64,000 nucleotides of DNA, taken from assembly GCF_001277235.1 (NCBI RefSeq), contig NZ_CP012266.1:992001-1056000 (forward strand), written 5' to 3'. The position numbers were made by a program, and so were the translations under genes. Of this stretch, positions 7,761 through 16,486 are shown piece by piece; the stretch's first letter is position 1, and each line of letters opens with the position of its first letter. The notes beneath the pieces are model-generated. The model was not told the DNA's origin. It ran no database searches and saw nothing but the letters and a program-made list of their open reading frames with translations. Origin of the DNA: Cronobacter dublinensis subsp. dublinensis LMG 23823. Lineage in GTDB: Bacteria > Pseudomonadota > Gammaproteobacteria > Enterobacterales > Enterobacteriaceae.

Positions 7761-8633
7761 ATGCATAAAACAACGCTGGAACAGTGGGCCCTGCTGGACA
7801 AAGTGGTGGAAGAAGGCAGTTTCGCGCGGGCGGCGGACAGCACGCACCGCAGCCAGTCGTCGGTGAGCTATAACCTGGCGCTGCTGCAGGAGCGGCTCGG
7901 CGTGGCGCTGCTGGAGACCCGGGGCCGCCGCGCGGTGCTGACGCCCGCAGGCGAACTGCTGCTGGCGCAGGTGCGCCCGCTGCTCAGCGCCTTTAGCTGG
8001 GTGGAGGCGCACGCCGCCACGCTTCGCGACGGCACCCGCACGCGGCTTGAGCTGGTGGTTGATAATATCTTCCCGCGCGAGGCGCTGTTCGCCATTCTGC
8101 GCGAGTTCCAGCGCCAGCATCCGTCCACCCAGGTACAGCTGACCGAAGTGCTGGAGAGCCAGAGCGATACGCTCGCCGCGCACGCCAGCGCCGATCTGCT
8201 GGTGCTCTCGCGTCGCGAAGACGGCACCGGGCGCGGCGAATGGCTGATGAACGTGAATTTTGTGGCGGTGGCGCACCGCGATCATCCGCTGGCGCAGATG
8301 CCGGGGCCGATTGGCGAAGAGGCGCTCGGGCGCTACGCCCGCATCCGGCTGGCGGGCGGCGAGTCGCCGCGCGCAGGCGGCGAGCCCGAGCAGTGGGTGT
8401 TTTCAACGGTGGACGCCGCCATCGAGGCGGTGCTGCATCAGGTGGGCTATGGCTGGCTGCCGGAGGCGCGCATCGCAGGCCCGCTCTCGCAGGGGCTGCT
8501 GCGCGCGCTGCCGCTTGCCCACGGCGCGCGACGCGCCACGCCCCTGCATCTGATCGTGAAAAAGGATCTGGTGGTGCCGGACGCCGCCGTCAGTACGCTG
8601 ATTGCCCTGTTTAGTCAGCTGCGCGAGGCGTAG
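7761..8633 (+). CDS. LysR-family regulator divergent from padC
   Basis: 290 residues with an N-terminal winged HTH ('LLDKVVEEGSFARAADSTHRSQSSVSYNLALLQERLGVALLE') and a C-terminal effector-binding domain. The frame can be extended to a TTG at 7728, but the ATG at 7761 gives the usual LysR N-terminus. LysR genes beside a divergently transcribed enzyme gene usually regulate it, so padC is the likely target. The 3' end overlaps the convergent YdcZ-type gene by 23 nt. Coding GC is very high. The inducer is not shown by sequence. Confidence 0.88.
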   Translation: MHKTTLEQWALLDKVVEEGSFARAADSTHRSQSSVSYNLALLQERLGVALLETRGRRAVLTPAGELLLAQVRPLLSAFSWVEAHAATLRDGTRTRLELVVDNIFPREALFAILREFQRQHPSTQVQLTEVLESQSDTLAAHASADLLVLSRREDGTGRGEWLMNVNFVAVAHRDHPLAQMPGPIGEEALGRYARIRLAGGESPRAGGEPEQWVFSTVDAAIEAVLHQVGYGWLPEARIAGPLSQGLLRALPLAHGARRATPLHLIVKKDLVVPDAAVSTLIALFSQLREA

Positions 8634-9078
8634 CCGCCCGCCGGTTGCTGAGGTAAATCAGCGCCAGCGCGACCGCAAGGCACGCCACCGCGCCGAGGCG
8701 GCTGAGTGAAAACGGGATGGCCGCGTTGCCGAGCCAGCCAAAGTTATCGATAAGCATACTCATGGCGAGCTGGCCGAAAATCACCGCCACCGTCGCGACC
8801 GCCGTGCCGATGCGCTGTACCGCCAGCACCATAATCACAATATAAGGTACGCCGCACAACGCGCCGGTAAGTTGCCACTTCGGCACGTCCAGCAGCGAGG
8901 TCGCGTGCGTCGGCTCGAAGAAGAAAATCAGCAGCGCGCAGACCAGCGCGCCTACTGAAAACGTCAGAAAGGCGCAGCGGAACACGCCCACTTTACCGCC
9001 GAGCTGGCCGTTAATGGCCGCCTGAATGCTCAGCAGCGCGCCGCCAATAATGGCGAGAATAATCATGATGGTTGTCAT
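8611..9078 (-). CDS. DMT-superfamily transporter, YdcZ/DUF606 family (second of pair)
   Basis: 155 residues, about five hydrophobic helices and almost no soluble part. 'MIILAIIGGALLSIQAAINGQLGGKVG' at the N-terminus is typical of the YdcZ (DUF606) family. Tandem DUF606 genes are often thought to form heteromeric small transporters. It lies 9 nt downstream of a paralogous gene in the same orientation. Substrate unknown. Confidence 0.82.
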   Translation of the reverse strand: MTTIMIILAIIGGALLSIQAAINGQLGGKVGVFRCAFLTFSVGALVCALLIFFFEPTHATSLLDVPKWQLTGALCGVPYIVIMVLAVQRIGTAVATVAVIFGQLAMSMLIDNFGWLGNAAIPFSLSRLGAVACLAVALALIYLSNRRAATPRAAD

Positions 9079-9087
9079 TGCGCTTCC

Positions 9088-9522
9088 TTAACTGTGGGCG
9101 ACCAGCGCCAGGGCGGCGAGAATAAACAGCAGCGCCAGCAGGCGCAGTATGTCCATCGGTCGGCGTTCGACGCCGAACAGCCCAAAGTGGTCGATAATCA
9201 GGCTCTTAAAAACCTGGCCTGCAAGAATGCCTATCATCGTCATGGCGATACCGATAACGGGCGTCGCGACGGTGAGGATCACGACATACCCCGCGCCGAG
9301 CAGGCCGCCGGTCAGCTGCCAGCCGGGCTGGGCGAAAAACGACGGGCTATTGCGCGGGCTGTAGAACAGCATCAGCAGAAAAGTGAGCGCCGCGCCGACG
9401 CCGAAGATGCTGAACGCCGCCCAGAAATCGCCGACTTCGCCGCCGAGCGGCCCCAGCAGGCCCGCCTCAACGGAAAGCCCCATCCCGCCCGCAATCACGA
9501 GCGCTATCAATAAAAGCTGCAT
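9088..9522 (-). CDS. DMT-superfamily transporter, YdcZ/DUF606 family (first of pair)
   Basis: 144 residues, paralogous to the following gene: 'LLIALVIAGGMGLSVEAGLLGPLGGEVG' aligns with the same N-terminal element. About five membrane segments are visible. It is the first gene of the two-gene operon and is divergent from a LysR-family gene at 9623 across a ~100-bp intergenic region, suggesting that this LysR protein regulates the pair. The paired half-size arrangement resembles EmrE/SugE-type dual systems in the wider DMT superfamily. Substrate unknown. Confidence 0.82.
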   Translation of the reverse strand: MQLLLIALVIAGGMGLSVEAGLLGPLGGEVGDFWAAFSIFGVGAALTFLLMLFYSPRNSPSFFAQPGWQLTGGLLGAGYVVILTVATPVIGIAMTMIGILAGQVFKSLIIDHFGLFGVERRPMDILRLLALLFILAALALVAHS

Positions 9523-9622
9523 GGTTATCCTTAAAAAAATCGCGAAGGCCGCGCAGTGTAGTGCAGCGCGCTGTGCTGAAAAACGCTACGATGCACGAAA
9601 CACCTTTGCAGGATTGGCACAG

Positions 9623-10558
9623 ATGATGGATACCGGTTCAGTCAATATTCGGGCGCTACAGCTGTTTATCAGCGTCTTTGACGGGGAGAGTTTCTCGGCC
9701 GTGGCGCGCCGGGAGGGCGTGTCGGCCTCGATGATCTCGCGGGTTATCCGCCAGCTTGAGGAGGCGCTCGGCCAGCAGCTTTTCTACCGCAACACCCGCG
9801 CCGTCATCCCTACCGAAGCCGGGCGGCTGTTTGCGCAGTACGCGCGCGGCATCGCCGAGCAGTTCAGCGAGGCCAGGCGCGAGTTGCAGGACAGGGCGCT
9901 TGAACCTTCCGGGCTGCTGCGCATCAACGCGCCGGTGTTCTTCGGCCAGCGGCATATCGCGCCGTGGCTGACCGGCCTTGCGGAGCGCTACCCGCGCCTG
10001 CAGCTGGAACTGACCCAGACCGACGATTATGTCGACCCGCATCGCGACGCTACCGATCTTATCGTGCGCATCGGCACGCTCACCGATTCCAGCTTTCACG
10101 CCCGCGTGTTTTGCGAACAGCGCTATTATTTCGCCGCCGCGCCGCGTTATCTGGCGCGCTACGGCGCGCCCGCGTCGCCGGAGGATTTCCGCGCGCATCA
10201 GTGTCTGGTCTACAGCGGTTCGTCAGGGCCCAACCGCTGGCTGGCGCGCAGGCCCGGCGAGCCGTGGGTGCATTACCCGATAAGCGCGCGGCTCGTCTCG
10301 AATAACGCCAGCTCGCTGCTGACGGCGGCGCTCGACGGCATGGGGCTTGTCCTGTTCCCGGACTGGCTGATGGGGGAGTGGCTTAAGCAGGGCAGGTTGA
10401 CGAAAGTGTTGCCGGAGTATGAGGCGGCAATCAACACGGAGGCGCAGCATATCGCGGCCATTTACCCGAACGCACGGCATCCGCCGCTCAACGTGCGCGC
10501 GGCGATCGACTACTTTGTCGAGGCGTTCGGCACGCCGGTTTACTGGCAGCGCGACTGA
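9623..10558 (+). CDS. LysR-family transcriptional regulator
   Basis: 311 residues. The N-terminal HTH is 'LQLFISVFDGESFSAVARREGVSASMISRVIRQLEEALG', followed by a substrate-binding-like effector domain ('LRINAPVFFGQRHIAPWL', 'LDGMGLVLFPDWLM'). It is of the DNA-binding subtype close to AaeR/DmlR-like regulators. Two adjacent ATGs (9623, 9626) are possible; an agga-like site is 9 nt upstream. It is divergent from the YdcZ pair, its likely target. A shared terminator lies after the stop. Confidence 0.88.
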   Translation: MMDTGSVNIRALQLFISVFDGESFSAVARREGVSASMISRVIRQLEEALGQQLFYRNTRAVIPTEAGRLFAQYARGIAEQFSEARRELQDRALEPSGLLRINAPVFFGQRHIAPWLTGLAERYPRLQLELTQTDDYVDPHRDATDLIVRIGTLTDSSFHARVFCEQRYYFAAAPRYLARYGAPASPEDFRAHQCLVYSGSSGPNRWLARRPGEPWVHYPISARLVSNNASSLLTAALDGMGLVLFPDWLMGEWLKQGRLTKVLPEYEAAINTEAQHIAAIYPNARHPPLNVRAAIDYFVEAFGTPVYWQRD

Positions 10559-10572
10559 CCGTCCCTGTAAAA

Positions 10573-10605
10573 AAAGGGCCGCGCGGCGCGGCCCTTTCTC
10601 TTTTG
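10573..10605. terminator. Bidirectional terminator between LysR gene and AI-2E permease gene
   Basis: An 11-bp perfect stem (aaagggccgcg / cgcggcccttt) with a 3-nt loop. A T-rich tract follows on the plus strand (tctctttt) and an A run precedes it, so it can serve both convergent genes. Confidence 0.85.
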
Positions 10606-10625
10606 GTGATGGTGTGAACGCCTGG

Positions 10626-11714
10626 TCAGGAAGGCAGATCGTCTTTTTTCTCAACCGCGACGGAGGAGCGTCCGGGACCGGCGGAGAACGTATTCCAGCA
10701 GGTGACGAAGAGCGCGGCGATAAGCGGCCCCACCACGAAGCCGTTAATGCCGTACACTTCCAGCCCGCCGAGGGTCGAGAGTAAAATCAGCCAGTCGGGC
10801 ATACGGATATCTTTCCCCACCAGCAGCGGGCGCAGCAGATTATCGGCAAGGCCCACGACCACCACGAAAAACGCGGTCAGCAGCACGGCTTTGATTATCG
10901 CGCCGGTCGTGAAGAGATAAATCACCGCCGGTACCCAGATAAGCGCGGCGCCGACCGCAGGCACCAGCGACAGAAATGCCATCAGCGAACCCCAGAGGAT
11001 GCTCGCGCCAATACCCGCGAAGTAAAACGCCACGCCGCCCAGAATGCCCTGTACGATGGCCACCACGACCGTGCCTTTCACCGTGGCGCGCGCCACGGCG
11101 GCGAAGCGGCGAAACAGCCGCTGTTTCACTTTATCGGAGAGCGGCACCGCGCTCAGCACCACTGACACCAGCCGCGAGCCATCCTTCAGCAGGAAAAACA
11201 GCAGGTAGAGCATGATGCCGAAGCCTATCACCACGCTGAACGTGTTGCGGCTGATGAGAAAAAGACTGCCCGCTACATACTGGCTGCCCTTAAGCGCCAC
11301 GCCGGAGATCTTCTCCTGGATGGCGGTCGCGTTGTCGAGCTGGTTTTCCGCCAGCATCCGCTGCGCCCAGTCCGGCAGGATGCGCACCACATCGGCCAGC
11401 AACGTCGGTAGCGAGGTGTTATTGGCCTGCACATCGCTGTAAACGGCGTTGAATTCGCTCACCAGCGACGAGGCCACCACCGCCAGCGGCACGAAGACCA
11501 GCAGGCAGATAAGCACCACGGTTAAGAGCGAGGCGATGTTGTTGCGCCCGTTCATCATGTGACAGAGCCTGCGCTTTATCGGGTAAAAGATGACGGCCAG
11601 GATCACCGCCCACAGCACGGCGGAAAGATACGGTTTTACAAGATTGAAAAAGAGGATCGAAACGATAAACAGGATCAGGATAAAAAAGCCCCTGGACATC
11701 TCTTTCGAGTTCAT
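10626..11714 (-). CDS. AI-2E family transporter (PerM/TqsA/YdiK-type permease)
   Basis: 362 residues, about eight membrane helices with a longer soluble stretch between residues ~80 and 150. 'SRGFFILILFIVSILFFNLVKPYLSAVLWAVILAVIFYPIKRRL' is the standard N-terminal helix pair, and 'GSLMAFLSLVPAVGAALIWVPAVIYL' and 'LLRPLLVGKDIRMPDWLILLSTLGGL' are the family core. Members include the autoinducer-2 exporter TqsA and Na+/H+ antiporter-like proteins; which applies cannot be told here. It stands alone between two convergent or spaced neighbours. Confidence 0.85.
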   Translation of the reverse strand: MNSKEMSRGFFILILFIVSILFFNLVKPYLSAVLWAVILAVIFYPIKRRLCHMMNGRNNIASLLTVVLICLLVFVPLAVVASSLVSEFNAVYSDVQANNTSLPTLLADVVRILPDWAQRMLAENQLDNATAIQEKISGVALKGSQYVAGSLFLISRNTFSVVIGFGIMLYLLFFLLKDGSRLVSVVLSAVPLSDKVKQRLFRRFAAVARATVKGTVVVAIVQGILGGVAFYFAGIGASILWGSLMAFLSLVPAVGAALIWVPAVIYLFTTGAIIKAVLLTAFFVVVVGLADNLLRPLLVGKDIRMPDWLILLSTLGGLEVYGINGFVVGPLIAALFVTCWNTFSAGPGRSSVAVEKKDDLPS

Positions 11715-11861
11715 GGTGCGTCCTTATTGTCATTAAAAGCAGCCGGATACTACAGCGTCGCGGCATCCACTTCATCCCGGAGGGTCTTATAAACGTAGCT
11801 GAAGGGCGCAGAGATTGTCGAAGGGGAACGGCGGGGGCCTGTGAAAAGGCCCCCGGCGGGG

Positions 11862-13331
11862 TCAGGTAACCGGCCACTGGGTGAGGCGAATACCGCGCTG
11901 CGGCGCGTTCTGCGCGAAGTCGCTCAGCACGGCTTTGACATCCGGGTCGAAATAGTCGGCGTTGTCATGCTCGACAATCACCACGCTCTTTTCCGGAATT
12001 TTATCCAGCAGCGCTTGCAGGCGCGGGTTGTGCATAAACGTCAGGTTCTGGTGAATGCGCAGCACGTAGTGGTCGTCATAGCGCGCCAGCTGCATGGCGT
12101 TACGATGGCTGTGCCAGAGGCTGAGCGCTATCTGGGCGACAAGACCGATGCCGATGCCTGCGAGCATCCCGAAGGCGATGATGCCGATGATGGTCGCGAG
12201 GAACGGCACATACTGCTGCGCGCCCGCGCGAAACTGCCCGACAAAAAGACGCGGCGTGGCGAGCTTGTAGCCGGTATAGAGCAGCACCGCCGCGAGGCTC
12301 GCCAGCGGGATGGTCATTAAGACGTCGCGAAACCACAGCACGCAAATAAGCAGCAGCGCGCCGTGAATGAAAATCGACAGTTTGGTCTGCGCGCCGGTGC
12401 TGACGTTCACGGAGCTGCGCACGATCACCGCCGTGATCGGCATCGCGCCCACAAGACCTGCCAGCAGATTGCCCGCGCCCTGCGCCAGCATTTCGCGGTT
12501 GGGCGACGGCGGCGGATTCTGCGGGCGCAGCTTTTTCAGCGCCTCCTGGCTTAAGAGCGTTTCCAGGCTCGCCACCAGCGCGAGCGTCACCGCCACCACA
12601 TACACCGACGGATTGGTCAGCGCCTGCCAGGCGGGGGCTTCCAGTTCGGAGACCAGCGCGCCTAAGTTTGCGAACTCCGGGAGCGTGATAAGCGGCAGGC
12701 GCTCAAGCAGCGCGGGCGCGCTGTGGCTGAGGGCAAGCGTCGTGACGCAGCCTGCCAGCACCGCCACCAGGGGGCCTGGGATCCAGGCGAGGCTTTTCAC
12801 GCGCCGGATGGCGGGGGAGCTCCAGAGCGCCATTAACAGCAGCCCGGCTGCCGCGACCGCGATGGAGACCGGCGAGAACGTGAAGCCCTCGCGAAACACC
12901 GCAAGCAGGCTGTTTTCATCCGCCGCGCCCAGCGCCACCGGGATCTGCTGCATAATTAACAGCAGGCCGATCGCCGCCAGCATCCCTTTAATGACGCTGC
13001 CCGGCACCAGCGCGATAAACCGCCCGGCGCGGATAAGCCCGAGCGCGATTTGCAGCACGCCCGCCAGCACCAGCGCCAGCAGAAACGCCGAAAACGAGCC
13101 GAGGCTTTCAATCGAGGCGACGACAATCGTCACCAGGCCCGCGGCGGGGCCGCTGACCGCAAAGCGCGATGGGCTTAATGCCGTGACCACCAGGCCGCCG
13201 ATAATGCCGGTCAGCAGACCGACAAACGGCGGCAGGCCGCTTGCCTGGGCGATGCCAAGGCAGAGCGGCAGCGCCACGAGAAAGACAACCACCCCCGCCA
13301 GGCTGTCCTGGCGCAGCGTATTCATGTTCAT
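11862..13331 (-). CDS. SulP-family anion (probable bicarbonate) transporter
   Basis: 489 residues with the SulP/SLC26 core of 10–14 membrane helices. 'QDSLAGVVVFLVALPLCLGIAQASGLPP' is the first-helix motif and 'PSRFAVSGPAAGLVTIVV' the substrate-site region. The C-terminal ~65 residues after the last helix are a short STAS-like remnant. The ATG overlaps the stop of the upstream carbonic anhydrase gene by one base (TAATG), so the two are co-translated. This pairing with carbonic anhydrase supports bicarbonate as substrate, as in BicA-type SulP proteins; sulfate cannot be excluded. Confidence 0.87.
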   Translation of the reverse strand: MNMNTLRQDSLAGVVVFLVALPLCLGIAQASGLPPFVGLLTGIIGGLVVTALSPSRFAVSGPAAGLVTIVVASIESLGSFSAFLLALVLAGVLQIALGLIRAGRFIALVPGSVIKGMLAAIGLLLIMQQIPVALGAADENSLLAVFREGFTFSPVSIAVAAAGLLLMALWSSPAIRRVKSLAWIPGPLVAVLAGCVTTLALSHSAPALLERLPLITLPEFANLGALVSELEAPAWQALTNPSVYVVAVTLALVASLETLLSQEALKKLRPQNPPPSPNREMLAQGAGNLLAGLVGAMPITAVIVRSSVNVSTGAQTKLSIFIHGALLLICVLWFRDVLMTIPLASLAAVLLYTGYKLATPRLFVGQFRAGAQQYVPFLATIIGIIAFGMLAGIGIGLVAQIALSLWHSHRNAMQLARYDDHYVLRIHQNLTFMHNPRLQALLDKIPEKSVVIVEHDNADYFDPDVKAVLSDFAQNAPQRGIRLTQWPVT

Positions 13332-13951
13332 TATGCTTCCTCCCCCGTTTGTTCCGTCAGCATGTCCAGATGGCCGGAGGCCAGGTCATAGACGCAACCG
13401 TACACGTTCAGCTCCTGACCGCTGCGCCAGATGTTGCGCACCGTGCGGGTCTGCACCAGACGGTTGAACTGCGCGATGACGTTGGCTTCCACCAGATGAT
13501 TCAGGGTTTGCGTATCGGGCGGCGACGCGTCGCGCCCGGCGATATGCTGCGACAGCGCCTCGCGCAGGTGGCTGATACGCCGCGCCAGCGAAGAAGACTC
13601 CTGGGCAAGCGACATCTGCGGCAGGGTCAGCGCCGCCTGCACGCCGCCGCAGCCGTAATGGCCGCACACCACGATGCGTTTCACTTTCAGGTAGTGCAGC
13701 GCGTATTGCAGCACGCTCATAAAATTATCGTCGTCCGGGTCGACCATGTTGGCGATGTTGCGGTGCACGAACAGCTCGCCTGGGTGAGAGCCGGTGAGCA
13801 CTTCCGCCGGTACACGGCTGTCGGAACAGCCAATCCACAGCGAGTGCGGCTGCTGCTGATCGCGGTGTTTGTCAAAGTAATCCGGGTCCCGTTGAAGACG
13901 CTGCTGCGCCCAGCTACGGTTTTTGGCCAGAAGAGGTTTTAGGGTGGTCAA
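13331..13951 (-). CDS. Beta-class carbonic anhydrase
   Basis: 206 residues. Zinc ligands are visible: Cys42 and the Asp44/Arg46 dyad in 'WIGCSDSRVPAE', and His98 and Cys101 in 'VCGHYGCGG'. It interconverts CO2 and bicarbonate in the cytoplasm. It differs enough from E. coli Can to be a second paralog in the genome. The start is a TTG at 13951 with GGAG eight bases upstream; no ATG is usable before the active site. Co-translated with the SulP gene, it probably traps or releases the transported bicarbonate. Upstream lies a long AT-rich noncoding stretch. Confidence 0.9.
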   Translation of the reverse strand: MTTLKPLLAKNRSWAQQRLQRDPDYFDKHRDQQQPHSLWIGCSDSRVPAEVLTGSHPGELFVHRNIANMVDPDDDNFMSVLQYALHYLKVKRIVVCGHYGCGGVQAALTLPQMSLAQESSSLARRISHLREALSQHIAGRDASPPDTQTLNHLVEANVIAQFNRLVQTRTVRNIWRSGQELNVYGCVYDLASGHLDMLTEQTGEEA

Positions 13952-14841
13952 AATACGGTCTCCATGAGGGATCCAACGAGCGAATATCGACGGCCCGTGA
14001 CGGGCATTCTCCGTGAGCTCGCTACGGCGAAATTAATAAGTAGCATTATTCAGCGATATTTATGCCTCAGGAAATTCCTATAAGAGAAATTAAAGTTTAA
14101 AGGTTTATCAGCTTTGTAAAGTTTTAAAAATTCTGGGTAAGCAAATGCGAGTGGCTATAACAGAAACAAAAAGTAATTCATCATGAAATGATGAGTCTGG
14201 TGATAGTCAGCCTGAGTAAGTCTTTGTTATAACGTGGATAAGAAAAGCATCTTTTAAAATTCGTGGGCGCGTGGTTTTCTGCGAGAATATATTGCTTCTC
14301 GTCTTTTGTTTTCCGATAACGCTTTCTTTTGATGATAAGCATTGTTTATGTTTTGGGGTGAGATATCGACAGGCTTCTTTTGCCGAACGCGGTTAAGAAC
14401 CTGCGTTTTCGAGTGCCCGGAATGACCGCGCGCGAGGTGCTTGCGGCTGAGAGGGATATGGTCGGGCGGCGGCGCGCGGGTTTGTGTCGCTGACCCGGCC
14501 GTTGCATACGCGCCTGTCGCCTGCAATCGAGAGCGGCGCAACCTATTCTCCCCCTGAAATTTAGCGGGTACGCAAACCGATTTTTTTATGACAACAAAAT
14601 AAAAGTTTATTACCGCTAAAAAAAAGCGTAGAGAAAATAACCTATTATTTCGGCGGATCGAATAAAAAAACAGCGATACGTGAGCAAGACTGCGCCGACC
14701 AGAGTCGATGAATAAGATAAAACTTAACCATCATCATATTTTTTCATAAAATCCGCGTTAAAAATGTCTGCGGGCCGTGAGCTTCAGCGTAAACTGCGTT
14801 TTCGCCAGGGATGCTACGTAAATACCAGACTGGAGGTGAAT
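13952..14841. other. Long AT-rich noncoding region
   Basis: About 890 bp between the divergent carbonic anhydrase and EAL-HDOD genes. Much of it is AT-rich (A/T tracts near 14040–14130 and 14570–14760). A small hairpin (tcatcat / atgatga) is at 14178–14194. A minus-strand frame at 14254–14541 has no ribosome site and an arginine-rich, low-complexity product, so I do not call it. The region probably holds promoters for both flanking genes and may bind nucleoid proteins such as H-NS. Confidence 0.5.
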
Positions 14842-16059
14842 ATGTATTCCTTTATCGCCAGGCAGCCAATCTTTGACGCTGCGCTTAATACCGTCGCGTA
14901 TGAGCTGCTTTATCGCAATGGATTGACCAATACGTTTCCGCTGGTAACGGAAGAATACGCCACCAACCATCTGCTGGCGGAGCAATTCCTTGTCACGCCG
15001 TTGCAACGTCTGGTGGGACCGCACACGTCCTATATCAATTTTCCGCATGAGATGATCGTCAACGGCCTGGCGCAAACGCTGCCGGCGGAAAAAGTGGTGA
15101 TTGAGATCCATCAGAACGCGGCCCCGGAACCCGAGCTGTTAAAAATGGTACGGGAGATGTATTACAAAGGCTTTCGTTTTGCTCTTGATAACTTTCGATT
15201 GAGCGAGGCGTGGTCGAATTTCCTGCCGTATGTCACCATTATTAAATTCGATATTCAGGCATTAACACCGGAGCAAATTGCACGCTTTATTCGTGACAAT
15301 AATATTAGCAACCGCAAATTACTGGCTGAAAAAGTCGAAACCCGCGAGCAATTTACCCTCTACAAAGAGATGGGATTTCAGCGTTTCCAGGGCTATTTTT
15401 ATGGCGAGCCGGAAATGATCAAGACCCGTAAATTGCCGGAGCAGCAGATGTTTATTCTGCAATTGCTCAATGAAGTGGTGTCGGCAAATCCGGATATGCG
15501 CAAAATTGAAGAGCTCATCAGCCGCGATGTGGCGATTACCTACAAGCTGATGCGCTACGTCAATAACATCAAATATAAAATCAACCACCACGCCAATGCG
15601 GATGTTTTGCCCTTCCGTAATATTCTTTATTTCTTAGGGCTCAGCGAGTTGCGGCGGTTTATCGCGATTCTGGCCGTCACCCACAGCAGCGAGCCTGCGG
15701 TCACCGAGCTGTTTAACTACAGCCTCGCCTGCGGGCGCTTTTGCGAAATGGCGGTTGCGCAAACGGGCGCGAGCGTCGATGAAAACGACGCCTTTATCGC
15801 CGGGCTGTTCTCGCGGCTGGATATTATTCTGAGCGTGCCGATGGCGGTACTGCTGGAGCAGATAACCGTACCGGTCATCGTGCGCGAGGCGCTGCTGAAC
15901 CGCAGCGGTACGCTCGGCGCGCTGCTGGATCTCTACGAAGGCTACGAGCAGAACCACTGGCAGGGCGTCACGCAGGGGATGAAACAGCTCAATATGAGCG
16001 AAGCGCAGGTGCAGCAGCTGTTTCTCGAAGCGGTGGAGTGGGGCGACAGGATTATTTAA
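14842..16059 (+). CDS. Degenerate EAL plus HDOD domain protein (YuxH family)
   Basis: 405 residues, starting at the ATG after a strong ggagg site (protein begins MYSFIARQPIFD). Residues 1–~200 are an EAL-like domain in which the signature EAL is replaced by 'ELL' ('VAYELLYRNG') and the DDFG-type metal motif by 'LDNFRL'. It is therefore unlikely to hydrolyse c-di-GMP and more likely a binding or scaffold domain. Residues ~200–405 are an HDOD domain ('ISRDVAITYKLMRYVNN', 'FLGLSELRRFIAILAV'). This fusion is known from YuxH-type signalling proteins linked to motility and metabolism. Single gene. Confidence 0.88.
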   Translation: MYSFIARQPIFDAALNTVAYELLYRNGLTNTFPLVTEEYATNHLLAEQFLVTPLQRLVGPHTSYINFPHEMIVNGLAQTLPAEKVVIEIHQNAAPEPELLKMVREMYYKGFRFALDNFRLSEAWSNFLPYVTIIKFDIQALTPEQIARFIRDNNISNRKLLAEKVETREQFTLYKEMGFQRFQGYFYGEPEMIKTRKLPEQQMFILQLLNEVVSANPDMRKIEELISRDVAITYKLMRYVNNIKYKINHHANADVLPFRNILYFLGLSELRRFIAILAVTHSSEPAVTELFNYSLACGRFCEMAVAQTGASVDENDAFIAGLFSRLDIILSVPMAVLLEQITVPVIVREALLNRSGTLGALLDLYEGYEQNHWQGVTQGMKQLNMSEAQVQQLFLEAVEWGDRII

Positions 16060-16116
16060 TACCGGCGCCGTCGCCCGAACCTGCCGGTTGCGGCGCCAAA
16101 CGTGCAACTTCAGGCA

Positions 16117-16476
16117 TTACGCCTGCGGCACGTCCTCCAGCGAAAAGTAAATCGTTAGCCCATGTTCCCGGGCAATTTCCACATCACGATCCGCGCCCCC
16201 GGAGGCGCCAGGCAGGCGCAACACCGCGTCGCATTTCGCCACCAGACGGTGTGCGACCGGATACAAAAACCGCTCGCTTATCGCATCGCCGGGCTTCTCA
16301 CTGCCAGCTGCTCCGGCGAGCGGCAGCGCGAGCCATTCGCCGATAACTGGCACATGGCCACGCTCAAACAGCGCCAGCGCCGCCTGCTCAAGGCGCGCCA
16401 GGTTCTGCCGCATCAGGGTTTCATCGCCGTTGGTGCCGCTGCGCCACGGGCCTGCCACCAGAATCAGTTTGCTCAT
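16117..16476 (-). CDS. DUF4406-like small protein
   Basis: 119 residues. 'MSKLILVAGPWRSGTNGDE' and 'HVPVIGEWLALPL' with 'AKCDAVLRLPGASGGADRDVEIAREHG' match the DUF4406 / nucleoside 2-deoxyribosyltransferase-like fold. In related proteins the region 'R…PG.S.GAD.E...A...G' is a nucleotide-binding loop. It lies 10 nt downstream of the Nudix gene in the same orientation, so both may act in nucleotide clean-up. Enzymatic activity is unproven. Confidence 0.7.
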   Translation of the reverse strand: MSKLILVAGPWRSGTNGDETLMRQNLARLEQAALALFERGHVPVIGEWLALPLAGAAGSEKPGDAISERFLYPVAHRLVAKCDAVLRLPGASGGADRDVEIAREHGLTIYFSLEDVPQA

Positions 16477-16486
16477 CGTCGTATCC

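Noticed and set aside
14254..14541. 95-codon minus-strand frame upstream of the EAL-HDOD gene
   Set aside because: No ribosome site; product is Arg/His/Lys-rich with no recognised domain and lies in noncoding AT-rich DNA.
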